A model generated the notes under the pieces. The model had not been told where the DNA came from, did not search any database, and saw only the letters and a program-made list of their open reading frames with translations. DNA of 64,000 bases from Hydrangea macrophylla (taxonomy: Eukaryota > Streptophyta > Magnoliopsida > Cornales > Hydrangeaceae), in contig CM066998.1 in NCBI GenBank assembly GCA_033977485.1, positions 23,995,501 through 24,059,500 of the forward strand. The letters are read 5' to 3'. Shown here in pieces: positions 42,301-52,192 of the stretch. Position numbers and translations under genes: made by a program. The number at the start of each line of letters is the position of its first letter. The first letter of the stretch is position 1.

Positions 42301-45300
42301 TATTTTTGCGATTTAAGATGTCTTTTGGCCAAACATTTGCAATTATCTCACATTTTCTTTTTATTTTGTTCGTTGAATGTTTGACAAACAGTTTTGTTTT
42401 AACTTTTATATAAATTTTCAAAATTACTTATGAGTTTCAAAAATTGTCTCCAAACTGCGGCCCAACTCTCAAATGTTCTAACTTTTAAAGCTGTATGTGT
42501 TTAAGTGTTTGTGAATAAAGAAAGCGTTAACTAGCTTAGCTAGCTAGTCGAGTTGACCAGAGATTAGGGGTTCAAAAACCTAGGGGTTGGAAGGACATCG
42601 AGATGGACATAAAAAAAAATTTTAATTTAGTGTGAGTTTGGATTCTACCACTGACTTCCCTCCCAGACTTAATTGGTGCATGTGTCTTATGAAATCGTTC
42701 AATTCACGTGTCCGAATTGAAATTAGCCCCCTTTTGTTCTACTCTAATAAAGCGATAATAAGTAAACAGTCATAAACACTAATAAAGAATATAGCGTACC
42801 TTTTATAATGTCAGTTCTTATACGTAAATATGGACCCACACATCGAATAATTACAGTTGTAGGAAGTTGAATTTTTGAGCCATATTAAGGCTTAGTTTGG
42901 CCCCCATGCTCCTTTTTAAAAGGAGCTTATGAAATTTATTACTAAATTGTTTGATAATTTTATACAAGTGACACACTACTCTTCAAAAAAATAGCATAAA
43001 ACCAAAAAGCAACCATGAGCTTTTAAAAGCTCCTTTTAGAGCTTTTAAAAGCTCCCCCAAAAAAGCCCTAAGTTCAATTTTTTCAAAGCTCATAAACTAG
43101 TTACCAAATGAATTAACACGAAATTGAGCTTTAAAAAAGGAGAAGCACCACGTGGGGGCCAAACTAAGCCTAAGTTGACATGGGGCCTTAGGGTGAGCAA
43201 CAATGCCGACAGATAATGTGTTTCACTATTCCATGGAAATTGAATTGGTCCTCACACTTTATGTAGTAATTAAGAGTCGTTCTAGAATAGCTGCAGGGAT
43301 ATAAGAGCTTTTATTTTAAAAAAAAAATTTAAGAGATCTTTTTTTTCATAGATTTTTACAATTAAAAAAAAAAAAAAGTTCTTTACTGTTTGGAATTCAA
43401 TGGGAACCATAGATATTTAAGCTTTTCCAGAAAAGGCTTCGATTTGCTGCTTTAAAAGTAATCTCTTTATTTTTCGTTTTAAAGTTATTATGTGTGTGAG
43501 TTCTTTTGAGTGTGGATGAGATGTGAAGAGAGGTATAACATGTAGGCATGCTAGTGAGTGTAAAATATAGTAAAATAATAGAAAAGTAGTAGTATAGTCA
43601 GATGAGTCCCAGAGATGACGTGGCTCGAGTGAGAGCCAAGGTAGTTCCAAATAAAAGATAGAGAAGCAGTAGGTGTCCTATGATGATGATATGAGTATGG
43701 GAGGAGTGAAGGTGGAGTAGGAGTGGTACTAGGGTATGAGTGAGGGTGAAGGAGGAGTAGTAGGTAAGGTATGAGTGAAGGTGGAGGAGGAGTGGTAGGT
43801 AAGGTGTGAGTGAAGGTGGAGGAGGAGTGGTAGGTAAAGTGTGGGTGAAGGTGGAGGAGGAGTTGCTTGGATAATAGCAAGTAGGGTGTGATAACTTGAT
43901 TAATTGCTCAAGCTTCGGGTTGATTCCGGTTATTTTCAGGTTCTTGAATGTATTGAATGATGTTGGTATTTATAGAAGAGTTGTGAGGGATTATGGTCTT
44001 GCTGGAGGAGCTGCCAATCTGATGTTTTGGAGCTATGGGATAAGTCCATCTGTATAAGGTAGGTGACTTAAATGTGGTGGTTGGGGTATTAAATGAGATT
44101 TGACCAGGAGATGGTCAAGCAATGACAGGTCATGTAGAAAAAGCAAAGTTAACATTGATGAGTGGCAGGTGAGGCAGCAGGTGCTGTAAGTGTGTCAACG
44201 AAAGTATGACTTGCTATTGGTTGCAGAGGCTTAAACAAGGGAGTGTATCAAGATCATGCTATTGGTCTGCAGAATGTGCTGTAAGGTTGAAGTGATAAGG
44301 CATGGGAAAGTTAATGGCCCAACTGGTCTTACAGTCATGGGACTCCCTAATTGGTTTGTGAGACCTGGTTGCAGGGCACGTGAAGGTCACGTGTCTCTCT
44401 CTCTCTCTCTCATTGGAACCAACCCTAGCTTTGCCTGGGTGGCATAAACTAGGGAGATGCCCTTGGCTCTAGCCACCTAGCCATGAGCTCTCGAGATCCC
44501 AATGGGCCAGGCCACCCTTCAGTACTGCTCCTGACTAAGGGTGGTTGACCCAAGTGTGAATATGTGTGTTTGTGTATTGATTATGGGCTCTTGTAATTCC
44601 CATCGGTCTGGCCTCTAAAGTGCCATGGCCTTGGGGCTGGGGCTCTCATCATAGGCTGGACCTTTTGAGGTGGAGGGCCCTAAGTATTGGAATTGCACTT
44701 GAGCAGTGGGCCTTCTTGGAGATTCATGGAGAGAGCCTCCCATCATGGGCTTAGCCCTTTGAGGCGTCGTAAGTGTTGGAGATGTACCCTTCCTACAGAG
44801 GGCATTCCATTATCTTGGGCTTGGCCCTTTGGAGTCCCCAAGTATTGAAGTTGCAGCTTCCTAGGGAGGGCCTCCCAGCATCATGGGCTTGGTCCTTGGA
44901 GATGCTATAGATAGTGGAGTTGCGGAGCCCTCTTGGAGATTTAAGTGAGTAGGTAAGTAGTCTATGTGGACATATAAGTAATGACGATGTTGGAGATACG
45001 TTTCCCTTTTGGTGACGTATGCAACTACCACGTGGCGGATTAATACACATTACCTACATTATGAATTTTAAAAAACTTGTGAAAAAGTTGGTTGTTAAAT
45101 GACTTCATATTTTTTAATAATTTCCCATAATGATTACCAAACGGGTAATACATTAATTCTAGGTTTATTTTTCAATCTCTTAGCATTATTTTTCAATAAT
45201 TACAAATCCACATCATACATTCTTATACATATATATATGTATGTATGTATACATATTTTAATAGAGACGAAATTATCTATCCATGTACAGCTGAGCTATT

Positions 45301-48300
45301 GGGCTTCGATGACTATATTCCGCCCTATTCGAGTGCAAGAGGTCAAGCAATACTTAGAGGAGTGAACTATGCATCTGCAGCTGCAGGCATCAGAGATGAA
45401 ACTGGGCAACAACTGGTAATTTATTTACTCTCTCACGACAAATATCACATTCCTCAACAATATCTAATAACATCAAATTTTAATGTCACCAATCCTTAGA
45501 ATTAACGCACACATATATGAAATACACATATATGTAAAAATTTACGCATAAAGGTAGTAGGATAGCATTTTAACCGAATTCAAGATAGACAAAGAAGATC
45601 CTTGCAACTTCATTACACAAAACTAATTTTTGAGGGGAAGGTATTAAAGTGATTTCCTTTTGGTGCTTTGTAAAACTACTTCAATGTTATCACTTCGAGG
45701 AGGTGGTACGAGCTTTTTTTGACTAAAATGTGCATTCTTCAAAATGTAGTACTCCCTCAGTTTCAGATTAATTAAGGCACATTTTTTTATAATTTCAACT
45801 TAATTTTTCAAATAGCGTACTTTATTTTTGAAAAAAATTATTTTAGCTTTTCTTTATCGCCCCTTCTTTTAGGTCTAAATTAATTTCAGTGTCAAATAAA
45901 AAGTGAGAGACTTGACTTGTATGTAATACAGTAAAATGCTTAGTACACCGAAATTAGTCTACCAAACTATATACGCTCTGTGGTGTTAATAGTTTAATTA
46001 AAGAAGAGTTTTAACTGTTCACGTCACCCATTATCTTTTTTTAAGTATTTTTGTAGGTGTATGTAGAATTACTCTATTATAAAATGGTTGGAAAGTATTA
46101 AGTGTAAGTACATTAATTAACTTTTTAAATATTATAGTAACTCATAAATTGAATGCCGCAAAATGTAATAAAGGACTTTTAAATGGAACGGTATATAATT
46201 TCATACGTATATTTGTATGTATAACTTTGTATAAATGTGTTGTAGGGTGCTCGGATTAGTATGAATGGGCAAGTAAACAACTACAAGACGACAGTGTCAC
46301 AAGTGGTGGACATACTAGGGGATGAGAACTCAGCGGCAAATTATCTAAGCCAATGCATATATTCAGTTGGAATGGGCAGCAACGATTACCTTAACAACTA
46401 TTTCATGCCAAATTATTACTCAACTAGCCGTCAATACACTCCTGAACAATATGCTGATGTTCTCATTCAACAGTACACTGAGCAACTGAGGGTCAGTAAA
46501 TTTTCTTTGATCTTTTATCTAGAATTAACGAGTCGAATGGATTGGCTTGGGCTTTATATTTAGGCGGAAGTAGAGGACCTTATGACAGGGGCACCATCAT
46601 CATGGGATTTAATAAAAAAAAAATCATTAAAAACCAAATCAGCCAAAAATGTGCTTTTGTAGCTACTCTTCTTCTGTATCATGTTTGGACTCAAGCAACT
46701 TAGGACTTGTTTTAATTTAAGCCAAAAAGTTTATGAAAATTCGTTAAAACTTAAATATGCTTCCCGTAACTTGTACACTGGGCTCACCAAGGGCAAACCC
46801 AGTTTCCACCTTTCATTTTCTAATAAGTCTAGTCAAAAACTCACATTAGCACATGTGGGTGTTGGAGTCGGATCGTCGTGGAAGAATAATCAACAAATAA
46901 ACATGAAATCTGTAAGGTTTTAAGGCGTGTTTGGAACGCTTTCTTTAAGGAGTTATTTGTCCCACTCACAAGGAGTTTGCTGTAGGATTCTGAACAATTT
47001 CCCTTCAGGATACAAGTAAGCCTGAAAAATCTATCAGATAGCGCAATTCTGGAGATTTTCAAGAAAGCCTCAACGAAATTGGTTTTAACTAACACATAAA
47101 ACGATATGAGAGAATGCATACTTAGTAGTTTCACATATCAAATGAATAATACCACTTGTCTTAAATAGACCACTTGGTGCCTCTTCCAAAAGATGGCACC
47201 TTTTTGGTTATAAGACACCTATTTCCAACAGGTATCTTAATCAGACACCTCTTAAAGAGTAATGACCTTTGACCTAAAGGCACCCCTTGAATGGTGTCTT
47301 TCATATCTATCTATTATTCTCTTCGTATACATTTTAATATTATAAACTATATTAATTTATATTAAAATATAGGGTAAATTGCATTTTGCACCCTTAAACT
47401 ATACCCTGTTTTGCACTTTGGTCCTTAAACTATTATTTTTCGCATTTTGGTCCCTTAACTTTCATTTTGTGGCAGTTTGCCCCCTCCGTCACTTTCAGCG
47501 TCACTTTTGGTGTCACTAAAAAGTGACTTTTTTCGTCACTAAAAGTGACGGAGGGGTCAAACTGCCACAAAATGATAGTTGAGGGACCAAAGTGCAAAAC
47601 ATGGTATAGTTTGAGGGTGGAAAATGCAATTTACCCAAAAATATACAACAATCCCCCACTAGATTGTACTATTAAAATCATTAGTCAGTAAAAGTATAAA
47701 GACATGCATATGAGAAGGTATCTTTTGATTTAAACCTTCATTAGTGCAAACAATTCAAAGTTTAACGAAGTGTATGGTGTCTAGTCGATTAAACCACATA
47801 TTCTTTATGTCAAAATCGAAAATATCACACAAATGAATTTATTCAACTTCCTTTGAGACTTTCCTATCTTTTAGCACTATTATGGTCATGTGCTAAATCC
47901 TAGTTTATGAACATTTACAAGAATAAACTCGAATTTTTGCTGTAAGCGGCACATTTTTTATGTTCACATAGGTGAAGTTCGATCAATGTATCCCTGCTAC
48001 TATAGACACTTAGATAATTTGTACTTCATTAAGACCATATAACTCATTGGCCTAAAATGTAGCAGTCAACACGGATCATCTTGGAATGGACCGTAATTTG
48101 TTTCAATGCTCAAACTATCACATAACAATAACTTGCTATTACCAATTAAACCCTGAAGTTAGTGATGTGCTAAAATAAGGTCAGCGTACCATTGCCGGTG
48201 ACTAATATAAATCGAGTTTCGATCCTATTCCATTGGATGTTTCTGATCAAAGTTAAAGGACTGCAGCCTCCTTCTAACTTCTGCTAACATCGGTTTCATA

Positions 48301-51300
48301 ACCTAGCTAATTAATTAGCTAGCTACACAATTTCATTATTTAATCCATTATCTTGATCAAATAACTATGTTGGCAATAAAAATAATTTCCATTATTTCAC
48401 ATATTTTATTCCTCCAACAAATTTGTCAAAGCTTTAGCACCATAAAAATTGCTAAGCCTTCTAGATTAAATAATTTATTAGAAGTCGCACTTTGCAAAGA
48501 AATAGATCACTCAGCTGTGGCCACAAATTTGCTATTCCATTTTAATTCATCAGTCGCTCTATTTCTTTATTTTAAAAGTTAACAAACTTCTTCCAATCTC
48601 AAAAGAAGTTGGATCAATTCATGTGTGTGATATTTCTGATTATGACATAATTAAAGAAGATGTGATTTAATTGACTAGACACCATACACTTCGTTAAACT
48701 TTGAATATTTACACTAATTGAAGGTTTGAATCAAAAGATACCTTCTTGTATGTATGTCTTTATACTTACTGACAAGTCATTTTAATAATACAACCTAGTG
48801 GGGGATTGTTGATATTTTAATATACATTAATATAGTTTATAATATTAAAATGTGTATGAAGAGAATAATAGATAAATATGAAAGACATCATTCTAGTGGT
48901 GCCTTTAGGTCAAAGGTCACTACCTTTTAAGATGTGTGTAATTAAGATACCTATTGAAAAAATGTGCCTAATAACCAAATGGTGCTATCTTTTGGAAGAG
49001 GCACCAAGTGATCTATATAAGACAAGTGGTATTTTTCATTTGATATGTGAAACTACTAAGTACACATTATCTCATATCGTTTCATGTGTCAGTTAAAAAT
49101 TATTTTCTTAGAGGCTTTCCTGAAAATCTTCAGAATTGCTATCTGGTAGATTTTTCAGGCTTTGTTGTATCCTGGAAGGGATTTGCTAGCAACCCTATAA
49201 CGAATTCTTTGTGAGTGGGGGTAAATAACTCCTTAAAGAAGCATGCCAAACGCGTCTCATAACCTTACAGCTTTACAAGTTTCATATTTATTTATTGATT
49301 TTTTTTTCATGACGACCCGACCCCAACAATGGGCTATAGGCACATATAAAAGTACACCCCTATTTGGAGCTGGGTCAATTAAGATTCTCTCTCTCTCTCA
49401 TATTCATATAATCTGGTTGTGTATATCCACATGAGCAAATATTGAGGTACTAGGTAGGATTTTGTATCTTCTCACAGATTTCAAACTTTGGTGAGTTGGA
49501 GATATTTGTTGTTGAGTGGAGAAAGATTCCCATAAAAATAGGGGACCATGTTAGATTATACAACTGTTATGACAAATATATTTTTATATCAACATGGGCC
49601 CCAAATTAATTATTTGATTATTTGCTACAAACTGAGGCTTGATTTTGATCTCTTAGCAAAAAAAAGAGACTGTATTTTGACCAACTAGAACATTTTTTTT
49701 TTTATGTTGTCCATGGGAATAGACTTTGTACAACTTCGGAGCAAGAAAAGTGGCCCTGATCGGAGTGGGCCAGATAGGGTGCAGCCCAAATGCACTGGCC
49801 CAAAACAGCCCAGATGGCAGAACATGTGTACAAAGAATCAATAGTGCAAACCAACTATTCAATGTCAGGCTCAGGTCTCTTATTGATCAAATAAACAACA
49901 ATTCGCCAGACGCCAAATTCATTTACGTCAATGCTTTTGGGATTTTCCAGGACATGATCAATAGACCTTCTGCTTTCGGTACACATTTCTAACCCTACAT
50001 ACATTCATATGTATATATATATACAAAATCCTTCTACTTAATCAGGGATCCCTCATTTTAATAAAGTGAGTACGTCTGTTGTGGCCGTTAAATCGTCATT
50101 TAATCCAAGACACGCTAGTAAAATGACAGAAGTCTTTTTTAATGAAAACAATCCAAAGGCCGAGAACAAAAGTCCTCTTTATTAAAATAAATGATCCCTC
50201 GTTAAAAGGATATATGGAAGATGATAATATAAACTACTTTATACATAGCTAAATGTATCGGTATATTGTCTCTACCACCTCGCTAAACAAAGACACAAAA
50301 CTACACATACGAGTGACCCACAATAAATAAATTTTTTTTTTTTTATGACATACAGAATAAATTATTGAATGACCTCATTTAAATTAGATGATAGAAAATT
50401 TTTTTTTTGGTCTATTTAAAAAAAAAACACAATACTATCTACCACCTAAATGTGGTACAATAGCAAGCTAAGTTATATATATAGAGTCTAGCTCCAATAC
50501 GCACTAGGTCATGAACGCACTAGACTTTTAAGAAAAATAGGGTACGGGCTATAGGTTTAGGTATAGGGACAGAAGCAAAACGTAAAATATTTGTGCTTTG
50601 GACATAAAATTGGTAAAGGTCTTAGCGTAAAGGAGTTTGGGAGTCGGAGTGTCCATTATTTGCACTTTTTATTAGGTATGGAGCAATTTTGTTTCAAATT
50701 ACATACTCTAATTGAAAAATTACTTTGGTGGCCTTATTCCAGCGAGGAAATAAGGACTTTTTTTTCCTTCATATAAAAATAAACACAATGCTATCATAGT
50801 ACACTCATATAGCACGATAGCATAAGGTCTTTACAAGGCGGTTGTTTTTTTTGTTTTTTTTTTTTTCATTGTCATGAGAAAACTCTGCAATGCATAGCTA
50901 CTTGACCAATTCTATTGGATAAACTTCGGATGCATGCAAACTACCTCTGCCCACATCGTTACATTGTCAAACTCTCTCTAGTGAAGTTCGAACATAGATG
51001 TGTGGATCACATTGCTCATTTCTGTGTCTTGTCAACCACTAAGCTACACTTTGGTAAAGCAATATCTTGTATTTATATCATGTAATTATAGAGATATATG
51101 TGCATGTCACATATATCCTTTTTATATTTACTTCAGGTTTTAGTGTTACAAATGCGGGATGCTGCGGTGTTGGGAGGAATAATGGTCAAATTACATGTCT
51201 GCCCTTTCAAACTCCATGCCAGAATAGGGATCAATATTTATTTTGGGATGCATTTCATCCATCCGAAGCTGCAAATATTGTCATTGGTAGAAGATCTTAT

Positions 51301-51360
51301 AGCGCTGAGTCTTCGTCCGATGCATACCCTATTGATATCCGCCGCTTAGCTCAACTCTGA
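36132..51360 (+). CDS. GDSL esterase/lipase (SGNH hydrolase), five exons, 367 aa
   Basis: Exons 36132-36384, 45291-45415, 46246-46491, 49723-49978 and 51137-51360 join in frame (1104 nt). All introns are GT-AG. The protein has a hydrophobic secretion signal (residues ~8-28, [13 protein letters not shown]) and the SGNH/GDSL blocks: [14 protein letters not shown] (nucleophile Ser41), TGRFSNGKT (Gly72), [14 protein letters not shown] (Asn172), and [12 protein letters not shown] (Asp331, His334). Plant members hydrolyse ester bonds of lipids, cutin or related acyl substrates in the secretory pathway or wall; the substrate here is unknown. Length and five-exon layout fit the family, and the sequence resembles Arabidopsis At1g29660/At1g29670 from memory. 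Intron 1 is 8.9 kb, unusually long and filled with small transposons. No stop or frameshift is seen. Confidence 0.95.
36497..37504. mobile_element. Fold-back Mutator-like MITE, 1008 bp
   Basis: Long inverted arms of about 480 bp start GGCCTAATTGGACTTTACCC and end with its complement. The element is flanked by the perfect 9-bp repeat AATAAATAA (36488-36496, 37505-37513). A 9-bp AT-rich duplication with long arms is typical of Mutator-superfamily elements. It has no coding capacity. Confidence 0.85.
37520..37772. mobile_element. Stowaway-like MITE, 253 bp
   Basis: The left end CTCTCTCTGTCCCATTTTAT and right end ATAAAATAGGACGGAGGTAG are inverted repeats. Both are flanked by TA (37518-37519, 37773-37774), the Tc1/mariner target. 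The TIR matches the common plant CTCCCTCCGTCCC type. Confidence 0.88.
38504..38937. mobile_element. Inverted-repeat MITE, 434 bp
   Basis: The ends AGGCTAAATTATGTTTTAGT and ACTAAAGTATAATTTAGCCT are inverted, with arms of about 100 bp. The centre holds three copies of TTTCACTTTGGGCCCTAGAG or similar. A clean target duplication could not be set, so the superfamily is undecided. Confidence 0.7.
38975..39147. mobile_element. Mutator-type fold-back MITE, 173 bp
   Basis: The ends GAGTAATTCTTTGGTGACAA and TTGTCACTAAAGAATTACCC are inverted. The arms extend through TGTCTATCTCTCTC and nearly meet. A perfect 9-bp duplication TTTTGTAAT flanks it (38966-38974, 39148-39156). Confidence 0.85.
39231..39597. 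mobile_element. Inverted-repeat MITE, about 367 bp
   Basis: The ends AGGGTTAATATAACTTACCA and TGGTAAGTAACATTAACCCT are inverted. Inner similarity (CCTGACGTTTGACAAACAAC against TTGTTTTTCAAACATAAGG) supports long arms. The target duplication is unclear. Confidence 0.65.
39998..40275. mobile_element. Probable fold-back element
   Basis: GGTTTAGGATGTATAATGCA and TGTATGATGCATCCCAAACC are inverted. Between them, GGGTCCCAATAAATTGTAAA and related stretches recur in opposite orientation. This is consistent with a small MITE. Exact ends are uncertain. Confidence 0.5.
40358..40703. mobile_element. Probable inverted-repeat MITE with poly-A core
   Basis: TAGTGTTTGATAACCATTT and AAATGATTATCAAATAGAC are inverted ends. 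The interior is rich in A- and T-runs (A-run 40435-40459). The ends resemble common plant MITEs, but no target duplication was found. Confidence 0.5.
41571..41879. mobile_element. Inverted-repeat MITE, about 309 bp
   Basis: AGTTTTTTAGGTGTGGTTTG and its counterpart near 41860-41878 (ACCACACCCAAAAAACTGTA) are inverted for about 30 bp. Internal sequence is AT-rich and non-coding. Confidence 0.6.
42889..43170. mobile_element. Tourist-like MITE, 282 bp
   Basis: The ends GGCTTAGTTTGGCCCCCATG and CGTGGGGGCCAAACTAAGCC are inverted and flanked by TAA (42886-42888, 43171-43173). This is the PIF/Harbinger (Tourist) pattern. Confidence 0.8.
43730..43865. repeat. 35-bp GA-rich tandem repeat
   Basis: The TAGGTAAGG landmark occurs at 43761, 43796 and 43831. 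The unit contains GTGAGTGAAGGTGGAGGAGG. The minus strand reads as a Pro/His/Ser-rich frame but this is a by-product of the repeat. Confidence 0.88.
44393..44411 (+). repeat. (TC)n microsatellite
   Basis: About nine TC dinucleotides. Confidence 0.9.
44600..44940. repeat. Degenerate ~67-bp repeats within intron 1
   Basis: Copies of CATGGGCTTGGCCCTTTGAG and nearby AAGTATTGGAGTTGCA recur near 44650, 44748, 44815 and 44882. No function is apparent. Confidence 0.6.
45291..45415 (+). CDS. GDSL lipase exon 2
   Basis: Residues 85-126 ([20 protein letters not shown] through DETGQQL). Acceptor TACAG, donor CTG followed by GTAATT. Confidence 0.93.
45416..46245 (+). other. GDSL lipase intron 2
   Basis: 830 bp, AT-rich. 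A single Stowaway-like end (CTCCCTCAGTTTCAGATTAA, 45759) is present without a recognised partner. Confidence 0.75.
46246..46491 (+). CDS. GDSL lipase exon 3
   Basis: Residues 127-208, starting [16 protein letters not shown] and including block III with Asn172. Donor CTGAGG followed by GTCAGT. Confidence 0.93.
46860..47650 (-). repeat. Left, minus-strand LTR of palindromic copia relic
   Basis: On the minus strand it runs from TGTTGTATATT (47650) to CCAACA (46860). The polypurine tract is 47651-47661. It is interrupted by a MITE at 47372-47636. Confidence 0.82.
47372..47636. mobile_element. MITE inserted in copia LTR, 265 bp
   Basis: The ends GGGTAAATTGCATTTTGCAC and AATGCAATTTACCC are inverted; the arms contain ACTTTGGTCCTTAAACTA and its complement. 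The flanks TAAAATATA (47363-47371) and AAAAATATA (47637-47645) match at 8 of 9 bases, suggesting a Mutator-type insertion. The undisrupted right LTR shows the empty site. Confidence 0.8.
48807..49328 (+). repeat. Right, plus-strand LTR of palindromic copia relic
   Basis: 522 bp, TG to CA, preceded by CTAGTGGGGGAT (polypurine tract). It carries the empty site of the MITE found in the left LTR. Confidence 0.85.
49723..49978 (+). CDS. GDSL lipase exon 4
   Basis: Residues 209-293 plus one base, including block IV ([17 protein letters not shown]). Donor TTCG followed by GTACAC. Confidence 0.93.
49979..51136 (+). other. GDSL lipase intron 4
   Basis: 1158 bp. A small fold-back sits at about 50044-50200 (GGGATCCCTCATTTTAATAA against TTATTAAAATAAATGATCCC). 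The rest is AT-rich with T-runs. It ends CTTCAG at 51136. Confidence 0.75.
51137..51360 (+). CDS. GDSL lipase exon 5
   Basis: Residues 294-367 with block V ([12 protein letters not shown]: Asp331, His334), ending IDIRRLAQL and TGA. Confidence 0.93.
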
Positions 51361-52192
51361 AGATATAGATTATATATATACACACACATATTTTGTACCA
51401 GTATTGTTGTACCTATATTTAGATAAATTGTTGCAATGGCCTGGAGCGAGGTAAATCTGTATTGTAAGTTGTAACTTCAATTAAGTGATTCTTATATATT
51501 AAATGTGTCAGATATGAAATTCAATATTTTGAGAAGTCACATGAGTCCAATTTTGCAAATGAATATCTACTTTTTTTTTTTTTTTTTGGTGTCTTTCTTG
51601 TTTCGATATTCTCTTTAGCTTTGTACATTCTACTAGTGACGTGTTTTACACACTTGATTCAAATACACGATTGTGAAAATCTACCAAAATGATATACGTT
51701 TGATTGAGATATAAAATAAGAGAGCTAGATAAATTAGTATGTGACTCACAATGATCTCTTTCGGATTTATACTAGTTTCTATTATGTTCAAAGATTACTA
51801 TGGGAACCGGATAAGTTGTCGTATGAAAAATATCTAATATGTATTTTGTTGTGAATAGTATAAGTTGGTGGATGTCATTATCACTATCAAAGTAAAGTTA
51901 AAAAATGAATCATTCGCTCCTATTCAAAGTTCAAGAGCAATTCAATGACGTTGGATTTATTGCCTATAAAGGCAATGAATGGACGATGCAGAAACACACG
52001 GGGAAGCAGACAAAAGAGAGATAGAAAGAAGAGAGAAAAATCAGTGTTCTGATATAAACTGACAGAGAGTGAGTAGTATGAATTCCCTCAATAAAAAAAG
52101 AGTGATACCCCTCCGCAGTAGACGTAGACAAATTATCGAACAACTTGAAATATGTGTCCGTTGTCTGATTGCTTTATTGGTTCTAATACCCA
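51361..52192. other. Downstream region of the GDSL gene
   Basis: Presumed 3' UTR to about 51510 (no clear AATAAA), then AT-rich sequence with a T-run at 51561-51578. No further gene is supported. Confidence 0.5.

Larger units (their letters stand above)
36385..45290 (+). other. GDSL lipase intron 1 (8.9 kb), transposon-rich
   Basis: It contains at least eight short inverted-repeat elements (described separately), a TA microsatellite (42000-42014), homopolymer runs and tandem repeats at 43730-43865 and 44600-44940. No convincing gene lies in it; see the rejected frame at 41086-41403. It ends in CATGTACAG at 45290. Confidence 0.8.
46860..49328. mobile_element. Palindromic copia-type relic with inverted LTRs
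   Basis: The right LTR (48807-49328, 522 bp) starts TGTTGATATTTT after the polypurine tract TAGTGGGGGATT and ends CCGACCCCAACA. The left LTR (46860-47650) is the same sequence on the minus strand, 517 bp once an inserted MITE is removed. Homology continues inward past both polypurine tracts (to about 47870 and 48590), leaving a unique ~720-bp centre. Both outer ends are therefore LTR 3' (U5) ends. The flanks GTGGG (46855-46859) and ATGGG (49329-49333) look like a 5-bp target duplication with one change. No coding region. It lies in intron 3 of the GDSL gene. Confidence 0.8.
46492..49722 (+). other. GDSL lipase intron 3
   Basis: 3231 bp, three quarters of it the palindromic copia relic (46860-49328). 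It ends GGAATAG at 49722. If transcribed, the ~520-bp inverted LTRs could fold into a long hairpin in the pre-mRNA. Confidence 0.85.

Noticed and set aside
43551..43880. Pro/His/Ser-rich minus-strand frame
   Set aside because: Translation of a 35-bp GA-rich tandem repeat; no start context or domain.
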